A stretch of DNA of 64,000 nt. It comes from CAYWBU01 sp942491525 (GTDB lineage Bacteria; Desulfobacterota; Desulfomonilia; UBA1062). The stretch spans positions 1 to 64,000 of the forward strand of contig CALOBW010000020.1 in assembly GCA_942491525.1 (NCBI GenBank). The letters are read 5' to 3'. Positions 7,002 to 14,998 of the stretch are shown piece by piece (within the stretch, counting starts at the first letter, position 1; each line of letters starts with the position of its first letter). The translations under genes were made by a program, and so were the position numbers. Below the pieces are notes generated by a model that made no database searches, had not been told where the DNA came from, and worked only from the letters and a program-made list of their open reading frames with translations.

Positions 7002-9992
7002 CTACTGTCCCAACACTTCGACTTTGACTGACTCGACAGTACCTGAACTATTACTAGCCTTAACCGTGAAGTATGAATTAGTTGATGGAGCTGAATGCAA
7101 CTCATAGAGGAAGTATCCAGATTCATAGCTAAACTGATTAAGTTGATCTACCTGACCACGCGCCAGTGATAAAGGGTTAGTGCCTGAGTTCTGAGTAAGG
7201 ACACTCGATGATTTTAGTGTTGCACCCGAATAGTATGCATACTCTGTAATTTCATAACTATACTCTTCGCCCCAATCAGCCCATTTCAATGTAGTGCCTG
7301 AGATTTCAAGAACAGGCGGACTATTGCAATCAAGAGTGCTTATATAATTGACATGCACCCAATCTGTCCATGGTCCCTCTTCAGTACCCCAAATGGCTTT
7401 CACCCGGAACTTATAAGGAGTACCACATTGCAATCCTGTAAAATTCTTATACTTGTTAGTACCACTCGTATATCTCACAGGATCATTATATTTCTCAATC
7501 TCGTACGTTTCATTATCATTACCTGTGCCGTTCCAATGGAGATATATTGATGTTTTTGTACGGACAGTTCTATCAAGATCAATCGAAATGGCAGGTATTC
7601 CACTCAACGTCTCTTCTGTATCCCCCTGATGCCAGTTTGGACTCATTACGTCAGTCGCTTGTAATACATAATACTTCACATACGCTGTATAAGATGTACT
7701 AGGTTCAAACTCCCCTAGACTACCGACGGTAACACTTGAGTTACGACCATGCGGCTTTTCATATACAGAAGCGCCCCCATTACTTTTCACAACCTTTAGT
7801 CTAACGCCCAAAGAAGTATCCGAAGGAAGTGCAAAGGTAAACTTAATCAACGACGCACTAAGAGCCTGTGCTGTCACAGGATTACCAACAGGGTCATTCC
7901 AGTTAACCTCCGGTCCAATATATTCCTGAGCAAGGTCTATTTTCTGATTATCACTAACGGGCGAGGCTAAAACATCAGAAGGGTTATAATCTCGTTTCTT
8001 ACGTTCAGCAGACAGGTATTCTGTCTTGGTATAGACCTGGCGGGCCTGGTCATATGTACCAAGGCTGCGACCTAGTGAGTCAAACATCTCATACAATTCA
8101 TGTGAACCAGTTTTCTTCTTGATCCAACCACCCAAAGGAGCATACTCAATATTGGTGGTATCTCCAGCCGGTGGATCAATAACCGTCAGGCGTCCTAGAT
8201 TATCGTAGTCATACACAGTTGTCGTGTATGCAACATTGTTGACAATATTCTCAGACTCACTATTAAGCTCACCCCACCAGCCGTAATCGCGAGTAATATA
8301 GTTTGCTCCATTGACAATTTTCTCGGCCATACCATTCTCATAGTTAGGCAAGCTGGTATGATTTCCATTGGCATCGGTAATCAATGATAGATCACCCCAT
8401 GAATGATAACTATACTGAGTCAGAACCCCACTGCCAGATATAATAGACGTGCCCGTCGCCTTAGCATTGAGCAATCTAGTTTTGGTCTTTCCGGTATCCC
8501 AATAGCTATAACGGTTGGCATAGTTATCATTGCCGACAGTTACAATCTCATCAGCAACAAACTTACTGCTCACCAAATTATTATTCGAGTTATCCCAATA
8601 TGTAAGGCGGGTAACCTTAACATTGGATCCATTAACCTCACGAATATTTCTAGGACGACCATAAGCATCCCAACCACTGAAAGCAGAGTACTCGGAGTCG
8701 GTTCCACCATAAGTGGTAATATGACTCACGCCATCACGTAAAATGATCTGCTCAGATATAACTGGTTTGGTGATACCTCCGGCTACAGCAACTGCGTGCC
8801 AATCATACGTCTCGGTCTGTTTTACGACACCGGAGTCTTTGATCTCTTTTTTTCTAATCAGGCCAGTTGTCCACGTGCCACTGGAAAGATCAAAATAGTG
8901 CGCCTCAGACTTTGTGCCAGGATGATCAATAGTTGTAACACAATGTTGACCTACAACCCCTGAATAATCATACGACCAGGACTCTGTGTCCATCTTGCTG
9001 CCACTAACTGTTTTGCTAATGACCCCCTTTACGCCACTACCACCACGACTAACTATCCCATAAGTATACTCAACTTTGGCGCCATTGGGGGTAGACATAT
9101 TATGAAGTAAGAATTTATCAATGCTACCAGCATAATAGTTAAACTGCCACTCCTGCCCTCCCGGAGCAGTAAATTTAGTCAACAGCTTATACTTTTTGCT
9201 ATGACCATCTTCATACGGATAGCTATAAATAAAATCAAAGGGTCTTCCGTTAACATCAATACGATCCAATTTCCAAACATCATTTCCCGCATCCGAATAT
9301 TGGAAAGATGCAATCTGACCACGAGAATCTGAGATAGTTGAAATAGCAGCCTGATCACCACTGATGGTGCTCTTTACTTCATAAGTGATGGTGGTCTGAT
9401 TATTGTAAGTATCAACAATCTGAGTCAGAGGAAAATACTCATCAGTATTGGGGTACTGATTATCCACCTTTACAGTATTATTGCCCTGTTTTTCATAGAT
9501 ATACTTTGTACCATCGGTGGTAGTCAGGGTAAATTTTGTTGACGAATCCTTAACCAGCGTCCAAAACTCAGCCGTTTTCCAGGGACCGTTATCTGCAGTA
9601 TTGCAGGCATGCGTCGAACCATCGGCCATCTCAATCACAGGAGAAGATGAAAGCGGGGCAATCAGGCGACCCATGCTCAATGACCAACCGATACCAACCA
9701 TGGAGTTCTCCTTCAACTGAGAGCGGCCCTGGTTGACAAAAATCTTACTGTTATAGACCAGATTCAGGCTGAAGGTCCGTCCGCCGCGCTGGGGCAATTC
9801 AATCGGAGTCAGCTTAATCACGAGGTTGCCAGTAAAAGGATCAATACTCTCGGCCGGCATCAGGCTGGAATACTCTCTGAATGGGCTGAATCCCTCTTTG
9901 TTGTAATCCGGGTCAAGGGGATCACTGTCCGCTGCCACAAGCTGCGCGCACAGACATACTATGAACAACATACTCAAACACAATCTTCTCAT
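7002..9992 (-). CDS. Exported RHS N-terminal shell protein with fibronectin-like domain
   Basis: A 996-residue protein. After a signal peptide (cleavage near LVAAD) comes a segment typical of RHS/SpvB-like N termini (SLMPAESIDPFTGNLVIKL, RGGRTFSLNLVYNSK). A long RHS/YD-like shell region follows (YTYGIVSRG, YDYDNLGRLTVIDPPAG, MFDSLGRSLGTYDQARQVYT). Beta-sandwich domains fill roughly residues 690-996; one around 800-890 has the fibronectin III pattern (YLHWNGTGNDNETYEIEKY, GTPYKFRVKA). It is the largest of the three RHS pieces and comes first in the transcript. ATG 9992 is chosen over the GTG at 9995 because of GAGGAGA 8 bp upstream. Known RHS shells are one chain of 1,200-2,000 residues; the three chains here sum to that size. 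Confidence 0.85.
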   Translation of the reverse strand: MRRLCLSMLFIVCLCAQLVAADSDPLDPDYNKEGFSPFREYSSLMPAESIDPFTGNLVIKLTPIELPQRGGRTFSLNLVYNSKIFVNQGRSQLKENSMVGIGWSLSMGRLIAPLSSSPVIEMADGSTHACNTADNGPWKTAEFWTLVKDSSTKFTLTTTDGTKYIYEKQGNNTVKVDNQYPNTDEYFPLTQIVDTYNNQTTITYEVKSTISGDQAAISTISDSRGQIASFQYSDAGNDVWKLDRIDVNGRPFDFIYSYPYEDGHSKKYKLLTKFTAPGGQEWQFNYYAGSIDKFLLHNMSTPNGAKVEYTYGIVSRGGSGVKGVISKTVSGSKMDTESWSYDYSGVVGQHCVTTIDHPGTKSEAHYFDLSSGTWTTGLIRKKEIKDSGVVKQTETYDWHAVAVAGGITKPVISEQIILRDGVSHITTYGGTDSEYSAFSGWDAYGRPRNIREVNGSNVKVTRLTYWDNSNNNLVSSKFVADEIVTVGNDNYANRYSYWDTGKTKTRLLNAKATGTSIISGSGVLTQYSYHSWGDLSLITDANGNHTSLPNYENGMAEKIVNGANYITRDYGWWGELNSESENIVNNVAYTTTVYDYDNLGRLTVIDPPAGDTTNIEYAPLGGWIKKKTGSHELYEMFDSLGRSLGTYDQARQVYTKTEYLSAERKKRDYNPSDVLASPVSDNQKIDLAQEYIGPEVNWNDPVGNPVTAQALSASLIKFTFALPSDTSLGVRLKVVKSNGGASVYEKPHGRNSSVTVGSLGEFEPSTSYTAYVKYYVLQATDVMSPNWHQGDTEETLSGIPAISIDLDRTVRTKTSIYLHWNGTGNDNETYEIEKYNDPVRYTSGTNKYKNFTGLQCGTPYKFRVKAIWGTEEGPWTDWVHVNYISTLDCNSPPVLEISGTTLKWADWGEEYSYEITEYAYYSGATLKSSSVLTQNSGTNPLSLARGQVDQLNQFSYESGYFLYELHSAPSTNSYFTVKASNSSGTVESVKVEVLGQ

Positions 9993-10019
9993 CACAAGAA
10001 TCTCCTCAAGAATTAAACA

Positions 10020-10916
10020 CTAAAGTTTGCTTTCAATAACAGCCAGCCGGTCCAGAATATCCTGATTGCTGCCTTTCAGATCCGAATTCTCTTTTTCCAG
10101 CTCAATCACGTAGAGGGTCAGCTCCTCAATCTTCTGCATCTGCTTGGCCAGCATCTCGGATACCGCAATGCCGCCCTGCTCAATCTCGGCGCCGGAGGGC
10201 ACGTCGGGCAGGTGATTGTTCGTCTCGATATAGGCGGCCACGGAGGCCAGGGAGCGCAGCTGGTAGTCATCGGCGAAGACGAAGTCGGACCAGCCAGCGC
10301 TGGTTACAACAATCTCTCTAGCTCCAATTTTACCTTCAACTGCTAGCTTATAATTTCCAGGATTATTTGTACCAATCCCGACATTGCCATTTGAAAGAAT
10401 TGAAAAATATCTCGGACCGGAATACTCGCCTTTACTTATGTACCAAACGCTTCCACTCTGCGTACCCCACCACCAAGTGCCGGTTCCATCTAACAATCTG
10501 GTCTGGACACCTTGGATATAGCCTCCATAGTCAGCATTGCGCTGCAAGACGATGGATGGAGAGTATGAATTAATCCGCATATTGCCCGCGACATCCAACT
10601 TAGTCTGCGGATTAGTAGTGCCAATCCCTAAAAATCCATTGTTCTTTAAGACCAAATCATATCGATACGAATCCACATTATAGATCGCAAATGCATCCCC
10701 GGGAGTATACCCCCCTTCATCCGATGCCGCCATTATCCGATAACGATCAGCTCTGGTATTATTAGGATCCAATAAAATCTCAGCCCCGAGGGTTCCACCT
10801 ATATGCAACGGAAATGATGGGTTTGTTACTCCGATTCCAACATTTTCCAAATATGATTGAGCACTGAGTAAACTAGGCAGCAGGCAGACAAGAACAATTA
10901 TCAATATTTTTTTCAT
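10020..10916 (-). CDS. Exported tail-fibre-like protein 5
   Basis: A 298-residue protein: signal peptide (MKKILIIVLVCLLPSLLSA), three VGIGTTNP-type beta-helix motifs (GVTNPSFPLHIGG, GIGTTNPQTKLDVAGN, GIGTNNPGNYKLAVEGK), then a conserved block and a C-terminal coiled coil (EELTLYVIELEKENSDLKG). The motif pattern matches the tail-fibre/endosialidase-chaperone-like proteins often found beside RHS genes in Bacteroidota and related phyla. They are probably trimeric and surface-exposed or secreted. The conserved block (10099-10295) is nearly identical in the four upstream paralogues. ATG 10916 is preferred over GTG 10919. It is 24 bp from the first RHS gene, so the two are probably co-translated. 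Confidence 0.8.
   Translation of the reverse strand: MKKILIIVLVCLLPSLLSAQSYLENVGIGVTNPSFPLHIGGTLGAEILLDPNNTRADRYRIMAASDEGGYTPGDAFAIYNVDSYRYDLVLKNNGFLGIGTTNPQTKLDVAGNMRINSYSPSIVLQRNADYGGYIQGVQTRLLDGTGTWWWGTQSGSVWYISKGEYSGPRYFSILSNGNVGIGTNNPGNYKLAVEGKIGAREIVVTSAGWSDFVFADDYQLRSLASVAAYIETNNHLPDVPSGAEIEQGGIAVSEMLAKQMQKIEELTLYVIELEKENSDLKGSNQDILDRLAVIESKL
10099..10295. repeat. 197-bp conserved block, copy 5 of 5
   Basis: This is the most downstream of five direct repeats of identical length (197 bp, no indels) coding for the shared region from WSDFVFADDYQLRSL to MQKIEELTLYVIEL. It is GC-rich, like the rest of the genome, whereas the sequence on either side is AT-rich. Confidence 0.85.
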
Positions 10917-10931
10917 CACAGTCTCCTCTAA

Positions 10932-11849
10932 TTACAGCTTGTTCTCAATACTGGTTAAGCGCTCAGCTAAGGCATCATACCTCGCATCTGATTCTGTTTT
11001 ATGAGTCATGAGCTTCTGATTCTGATCCTTCAACGAATCGTTCGCCTGTTTGAGCTCAATCACATAGAGCGTCAGCTCCTCAATCTTCTGCATCTGCTTG
11101 GCCAGCATCTCGGAAACCTCGATGCCGCCCTGCTTGATCTCGGCGCCGGACGGGACGTCGGGCAGGTGGTTATTCTTTTCGATGTAGGCGGCCACAGAAG
11201 CCAGAGAGCGAAGCTGATAGTCATCGTCAAAGACAAAGTCGGCCCAGCCTTCGCTGGTAACTTTAATTTCTGTGGCGGTGATGGTGCCGTTGACGGCCAG
11301 TTTGGACTGGGGATTATTTGTACCTATCCCAACACGATTACAGTTAATGTAAGAAATCCCATCCCCGCCCTGAATTACCCAAGCGGCATCGTTATTTCCT
11401 GCACTATATCCAGCAACAAAACCTCTGGCATTCGCCCCAAACCCCCAATTGCCTGATGTAACATAAGTATTTCCATCTGTTGCTGTTAACTTAAAACCAA
11501 CACCACCCACAGGATACTGAATATGAAGTTTTGTACTCGGATTACTGAGGCCTATTCCAACATTACCATTAGCAGCAATCCGCATTTGTTCTTGCACGCC
11601 AGTGGCAAACAATATTGGTCTTGGAGAATTCGGTCTGGATTGGAAAATCAATGCACCAAACATACTGCCATCAGGATCATTCTCACCAAAATTGCTGGGA
11701 GATGAATAAATGCATGGAGAACTTGTACCGGTAACAAAGTCCAATTTCCCATACCCTGGACTAAACACAACTTCCGGAACCTCATCAACAGCCCAAGCAT
11801 CACTTAAGGCAACTAAGAACAGTAATAGTACTAACAGACCCTTCTTCAT
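10932..11849 (-). CDS. Exported tail-fibre-like protein 4
   Basis: A 305-residue paralogue of its neighbours. The signal peptide (MKKGLLVLLLFLVALSDAWA) is followed by a unique segment of about 60 residues and two beta-helix motifs (VGIGLSNPSTKLHIQ, VGIGTNNPQSKLAVNG). The shared block (11053-11249) and a C-terminal coiled coil ending in RYDALAERLTSIENKL complete it. The start at 11849 has GGAG 5 bp upstream; the ATG at 11864 does not. The unique N-terminal part is AT-rich while the shared block is GC-rich. It should be exported and form coiled-coil oligomers, perhaps with the other four. No catalytic motif is visible. Confidence 0.78.
   Translation of the reverse strand: MKKGLLVLLLFLVALSDAWAVDEVPEVVFSPGYGKLDFVTGTSSPCIYSSPSNFGENDPDGSMFGALIFQSRPNSPRPILFATGVQEQMRIAANGNVGIGLSNPSTKLHIQYPVGGVGFKLTATDGNTYVTSGNWGFGANARGFVAGYSAGNNDAAWVIQGGDGISYINCNRVGIGTNNPQSKLAVNGTITATEIKVTSEGWADFVFDDDYQLRSLASVAAYIEKNNHLPDVPSGAEIKQGGIEVSEMLAKQMQKIEELTLYVIELKQANDSLKDQNQKLMTHKTESDARYDALAERLTSIENKL
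11053..11249. repeat. 197-bp conserved block, copy 4 of 5
   Basis: Same length and frame as the other copies. It encodes WADFVFDDDYQLRSL to EELTLYVIEL, with EIKQGGIEV where most copies have EIEQGGIAV. Confidence 0.85.
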
Positions 11850-11865
11850 AAAAACTCCAATCAAA

Positions 11866-12828
11866 CTATAATTGTGACTCTATGACAGCCAAACGAGCTT
11901 CAAAAGCTTTGACAGCATCCAGGGCTGCTGCTGAATTTGCAGCATGATCTTTATTCTCTGCTTTTAATGAATCATTTTCTTGTTTCAGCTCAATCACATA
12001 GAGCGTAAGCTCCTCAATCTTCTGCATCTGCTTGGCCAGCATCTCGGATACCGCAATGCCGCCCTGCTCGATCTCGGCGCCAGAGGGCACATCGGGCAGG
12101 TGGTTGTTCTTCGCGATATAGGCGGCCACAGCGGCCAGGGAGCGCAGCTCATAGTCGTCATCAAATACAAAGTCGGACCACTGTTCAGTGGTAACCTTTA
12201 CTTCACGGGCGGCAATGGTCCCTTCGACGGTTAATTTATGGGCGGGGTTCGTAGTGCCGATGCCAAGGTTGCCAGACGGAAGCAGTGTCATGGCGGGATT
12301 ATTTGTCCAGTTTCCAGCGGCAAAATGCAGACTTTCATTCACGCCAACAGTTGTAATCAGAGCATCATTACTACTGGCGATGCTACTTTTTCTGATCAAC
12401 AATCCCTCACCTTCGGTGTGTGTAAAGCGACCAACACAGTCAGGGTAGACAATCTCAATCCCGGCAGAAGAATTAGTTGTACCGACTCCCAACCTTCCAT
12501 CTGTCGTCAAAGTCATAGCAGGAATATTTGTCCAATTTCCGGCGGCAAAATGAAGACTTTCATTCGCACCTATAGTTGTAATCAACGAATCATTGTTGCT
12601 GCCGATGCTGCTGCGCCTGATCAACAGCCCCTCGCCTTCGGTATGGGTAAATCGACTGACACAGTCAGGATAAACAATCTCCAACCCAGCAGAGGGATTA
12701 GTGGTGCCAATACCCACAACACCATTTGATCTACTGTAGATATTATTCTCATTATCAACCCAACCATCAGCAATCAGAATTGCCGGCAGCAGACACACCA
12801 ATAGCATCGCGTACAATCTCTTCATCAT
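11866..12828 (-). CDS. Exported tail-fibre-like protein 3 with internal tandem duplication
   Basis: A 320-residue paralogue with signal peptide (MKRLYAMLLVCLLPAILIA) and three GTTN motifs. Two ~74-residue units are tandem copies: each contains EIVYPDCV, RFTHTEGEGLLIR and ESLHFAAGNWTN, separated by DGRLGVGTTN. The shared C-terminal block (11987-12183) and coiled coil follow, ending in AFEARLAVIESQL. The duplication shows that the variable head can change length by whole repeat units. Start 12828 and the adjacent ATG 12825 are both possible; GAGGAG lies just upstream. No enzyme motif is seen; a structural or binding role is likely. Confidence 0.78.
   Translation of the reverse strand: MMKRLYAMLLVCLLPAILIADGWVDNENNIYSRSNGVVGIGTTNPSAGLEIVYPDCVSRFTHTEGEGLLIRRSSIGSNNDSLITTIGANESLHFAAGNWTNIPAMTLTTDGRLGVGTTNSSAGIEIVYPDCVGRFTHTEGEGLLIRKSSIASSNDALITTVGVNESLHFAAGNWTNNPAMTLLPSGNLGIGTTNPAHKLTVEGTIAAREVKVTTEQWSDFVFDDDYELRSLAAVAAYIAKNNHLPDVPSGAEIEQGGIAVSEMLAKQMQKIEELTLYVIELKQENDSLKAENKDHAANSAAALDAVKAFEARLAVIESQL
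11987..12183. repeat. 197-bp conserved block, copy 3 of 5
   Basis: This copy encodes WSDFVFDDDYELRSLAAVAA to EELTLYVIEL. It is the only copy with AKNNHLPD instead of EKNNHLPD or ETNNHLPD. Confidence 0.85.
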
Positions 12829-12852
12829 GAACTCCTCAGTATAATCTAATGA

Positions 12853-13812
12853 TCAAAGCTTTGATTCCAGTGCAGCTAAACGCGCTTCAAGTGAATCAAC
12901 CCTTTTAGCCTTCTCCTCCAGCTCAATCACATAAAGCGTCAACTCCTCGATCTTCTGCATCTGCTTGGCCAGCATCTCGGATACGGCAATGCCGCCCTGC
13001 TCGATCTCGGCGCCGGAGGGGATATCGGGCAGGTGGTTGTTCTTTTCGATGTAGGCAGCCACGGATTCAAGAGAGCGCAGCTGGTAGTCATCGGCGAAGA
13101 CGAAGTCGGACCAGCCGCTGCTGGTTACCTTGACCTCTTTGGCGGTGATGGTGCCGTTAACAGAGAGCTTTGACTGGGGATTCATCGTACCGACACCCAC
13201 CTTGCCATCACTTGTAATCCTCATCTTCTCAAACGCGGTTCCGCCGTTGACGGCTGCATTGATAGTGCTAAAAACCAGAGTGCTGTTACAGTTCAGACCT
13301 GGATCATCCATAACAGCGTCAATTTTTGCAAACGGATTAGAGCTTGAATTGATGCTCCAGCCAATTGCGCCCAATGAGGTCGGCAACCGTGATGAATTGG
13401 CAACATTGGGATCCAAAGACGCAACCGGCGCCAGCAACAGCAATGTTTTGTCATCTGAACCGTAGTACGTCGAATCAGCGACATGCAACTTGGATTTGGG
13501 GGCTGTCGTACCGATGCCAACTTTACCCGCATCATCAATTACCATATTGGTAGTTCCGGCTGTTGCGAAGCGCAGCAGACCGTTATTATTATCAATGTGA
13601 CTCTGCCCCTCATTATTGCTGAACATCAGCCTGGCCGGGCTGGCATCACCAGCTTCAATCTGTACATATGACCCCAAGGTGGGCTTGTATATGTGCAGCA
13701 TTTGCTCAGGATTATCAGTACCAATTCCTACAGGATTTAAAAAATACTCAGCCGAAACTATTCCCGGCAGCAGACAAACCAATAGTGCTGCAATCAATAT
13801 TCTCTTTATCAT
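12853..13812 (-). CDS. Exported tail-fibre-like protein 2
   Basis: A 319-residue paralogue: signal peptide (MIKRILIAALLVCLLPGIVSA), then GIGTDNPEQMLHIYK, GIGTTAPKSKLHVADS and GVGTMNPQSKLSVNG beta-helix motifs with ~70-residue unique insertions between them. The shared block (12920-13116) and a coiled coil ending in LEARLAALESKL complete it. ATG 13812 has GGAGG 6 bp upstream; the in-frame ATG at 13824 overlaps that site and is rejected. Its unique middle differs from all four paralogues, as expected for diversified surface-binding heads on a common stalk or base. No catalytic motif is seen. Confidence 0.78.
   Translation of the reverse strand: MIKRILIAALLVCLLPGIVSAEYFLNPVGIGTDNPEQMLHIYKPTLGSYVQIEAGDASPARLMFSNNEGQSHIDNNNGLLRFATAGTTNMVIDDAGKVGIGTTAPKSKLHVADSTYYGSDDKTLLLLAPVASLDPNVANSSRLPTSLGAIGWSINSSSNPFAKIDAVMDDPGLNCNSTLVFSTINAAVNGGTAFEKMRITSDGKVGVGTMNPQSKLSVNGTITAKEVKVTSSGWSDFVFADDYQLRSLESVAAYIEKNNHLPDIPSGAEIEQGGIAVSEMLAKQMQKIEELTLYVIELEEKAKRVDSLEARLAALESKL
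12920..13116. repeat. 197-bp conserved block, copy 2 of 5
   Basis: This copy encodes WSDFVFADDYQLRSLESVAA to EELTLYVIEL and carries the DIPSG variant shared with copy 1. Confidence 0.85.
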
Positions 13813-13827
13813 TATTTCCTCCAAAGA

Positions 13828-14553
13828 TTATTTCTGTGACTCCAAGGCGGACAACCGTTCCATCATCATCTGGTTATTCTTCTCCAGCTCAATCACATAG
13901 AGCGTCAACTCCTCAATCTTCTGCATCTGCTTGGCCAGCATCTCGGAAACCTCAATGCCGCCCTGCTCGATCTCGGCGCCGGACGGGATATCGGGCAGGT
14001 GGTTGTTCTTTTCGATGTAGGCAGCCACAGCTTCGATTGAACGCAGCTGATAGTCATCGGCAAAGACATAGTCAGCCCAGTTGGCACTACTGGTCACCCT
14101 TATCTCACGCGCGGCAATGGTCCCTTCGACAGTTAATTTATGGGCGGGATTGGTGGTACCGATACCGACATTTCCAGAATTACCGTTCAAAGAGATTATA
14201 CCATCCTTAGACAAACGATATCCTTCTCCACTATAGCCGCTCCCTAAATAATTAAAATTCAAATTATAGTACCCAAATGGATCCTGATCATGGGTAGTGG
14301 CTTCAATCTTCCAAGAACGACATTTACCTGCTGATGCTATTGAGGAAAGCAATATACTTCTAGCTTCCTGCTGATCTTCAGAGTCGTTTAACAGCTCAAG
14401 ATTTCCTCGAATATCAAGCGTAGCCTGCGGCTGTACAGTCCCAATCCCAACATTACCATCAGCAGGAAAAACATTGGTATCCGCCAAAGCGACTCCGCCA
14501 AGAACAGACTGCAGAATAAAGGCCACCAAAAGAACACAAATATAGCGTCGCAT
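13828..14553 (-). CDS. Exported tail-fibre-like protein 1 (first gene of operon)
   Basis: At 241 residues, the shortest paralogue. The signal peptide (MRRYICVLLVAFILQSVLG) is followed by GIGTVQPQATLDIRGN, a short unique head, GIGTTNPAHKLTVEG, the shared block (13886-14082) and a coiled coil ending in MMMERLSALESQK. It is the promoter-proximal gene of the operon that runs to 3442; a TTGACA-type promoter lies about 85 bp upstream and GAGGAG about 7 bp upstream of ATG. The early position and short head suggest a base or chaperone-like member, but that is inference. Confidence 0.78.
   Translation of the reverse strand: MRRYICVLLVAFILQSVLGGVALADTNVFPADGNVGIGTVQPQATLDIRGNLELLNDSEDQQEARSILLSSIASAGKCRSWKIEATTHDQDPFGYYNLNFNYLGSGYSGEGYRLSKDGIISLNGNSGNVGIGTTNPAHKLTVEGTIAAREIRVTSSANWADYVFADDYQLRSIEAVAAYIEKNNHLPDIPSGAEIEQGGIEVSEMLAKQMQKIEELTLYVIELEKNNQMMMERLSALESQK
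13886..14082. repeat. 197-bp conserved block, copy 1 of 5
   Basis: This copy encodes WADYVFADDYQLRSIEAVAA to EELTLYVIEL. It is the promoter-proximal copy and slightly more divergent at its 5' coding end. Confidence 0.85.
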
Positions 14554-14637
14554 AAAAATCTCCTCGTATAAAAAGTCATGGCGGACAGATGCAGGCTATT
14601 GGATGATGTTCCTGCCACCAAAATCATATAGATGATC

Positions 14638-14667
14638 TGAATACAAAGGGAGTTGTTACGATGTCAA
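14638..14667 (-). promoter_or_regulatory. Predicted sigma-70 promoter of the RHS operon
   Basis: On the minus strand TTGACA (14662-14667) is followed after 18 bp by TATTCA (14638-14643). It lies between the stop of the cupin gene and the first fibre gene and gives an untranslated leader of about 80 nt. The -35 box is perfect; the -10 box is weak. Confidence 0.5.
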
Positions 14668-14698
14668 CCCAATCAACATCTTTTTACAAATTGGAAAA

Positions 14699-14998
14699 TC
14701 AAAAATGCACCGCCAGCCAGACCGTATTCAAATCCGTATAGGCCACCCGATGGCGTTCATGGGCCTTGATCAACAGCCAGTCGCCGGGGTTCAGCGGCAC
14801 ATCTCTATCCTCAAACTCAATGATGGCCCTGCCCTTGAGCAGGATCACAAACTCGTCAGCAGCCTGATCATACCAGAAACCATCAGGCGAAGTGTGACAG
14901 CGCGAAAGGATGCGCTCGATGCGCAGCCCATCCTTCTCTGCCAACACCTCGATCAGCTCCTCGGGCAAGTCTGAAGGGAGATTCTCAAAGATATTCAT
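14699..14998 (-). CDS. Small cupin-domain protein
   Basis: A 99-residue single-domain cupin. The beta-barrel pattern is clear: YDQAADEFVILLKGRAIIEF (cupin motif 1 region), LNPGDWLLIKAHERHRV (motif 2 region) with a possible metal-site His pair around AHERH, and a final strand TVWLAVHF. Motif 1 lacks the usual HxH, so metal binding may be weak or altered. It begins immediately after the mtnA stop codon and closes the gatCAB-mtnA operon. Small cupins of this kind are often annotated as sugar-phosphate isomerase-like or as sensor proteins; the function here is unknown. Confidence 0.75.
   Translation of the reverse strand: MNIFENLPSDLPEELIEVLAEKDGLRIERILSRCHTSPDGFWYDQAADEFVILLKGRAIIEFEDRDVPLNPGDWLLIKAHERHRVAYTDLNTVWLAVHF

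Noticed and set aside
3442..9992. RHS gene split by simple frameshift or nonsense mutations
   Set aside because: Each downstream piece begins with its own signal peptide and ribosome binding site, which a point mutation would not create.
10099..14082. CRISPR-like regularly spaced repeats
   Set aside because: The five repeats are 197 bp, in-frame coding sequence ~0.9 kb apart with no cas genes.
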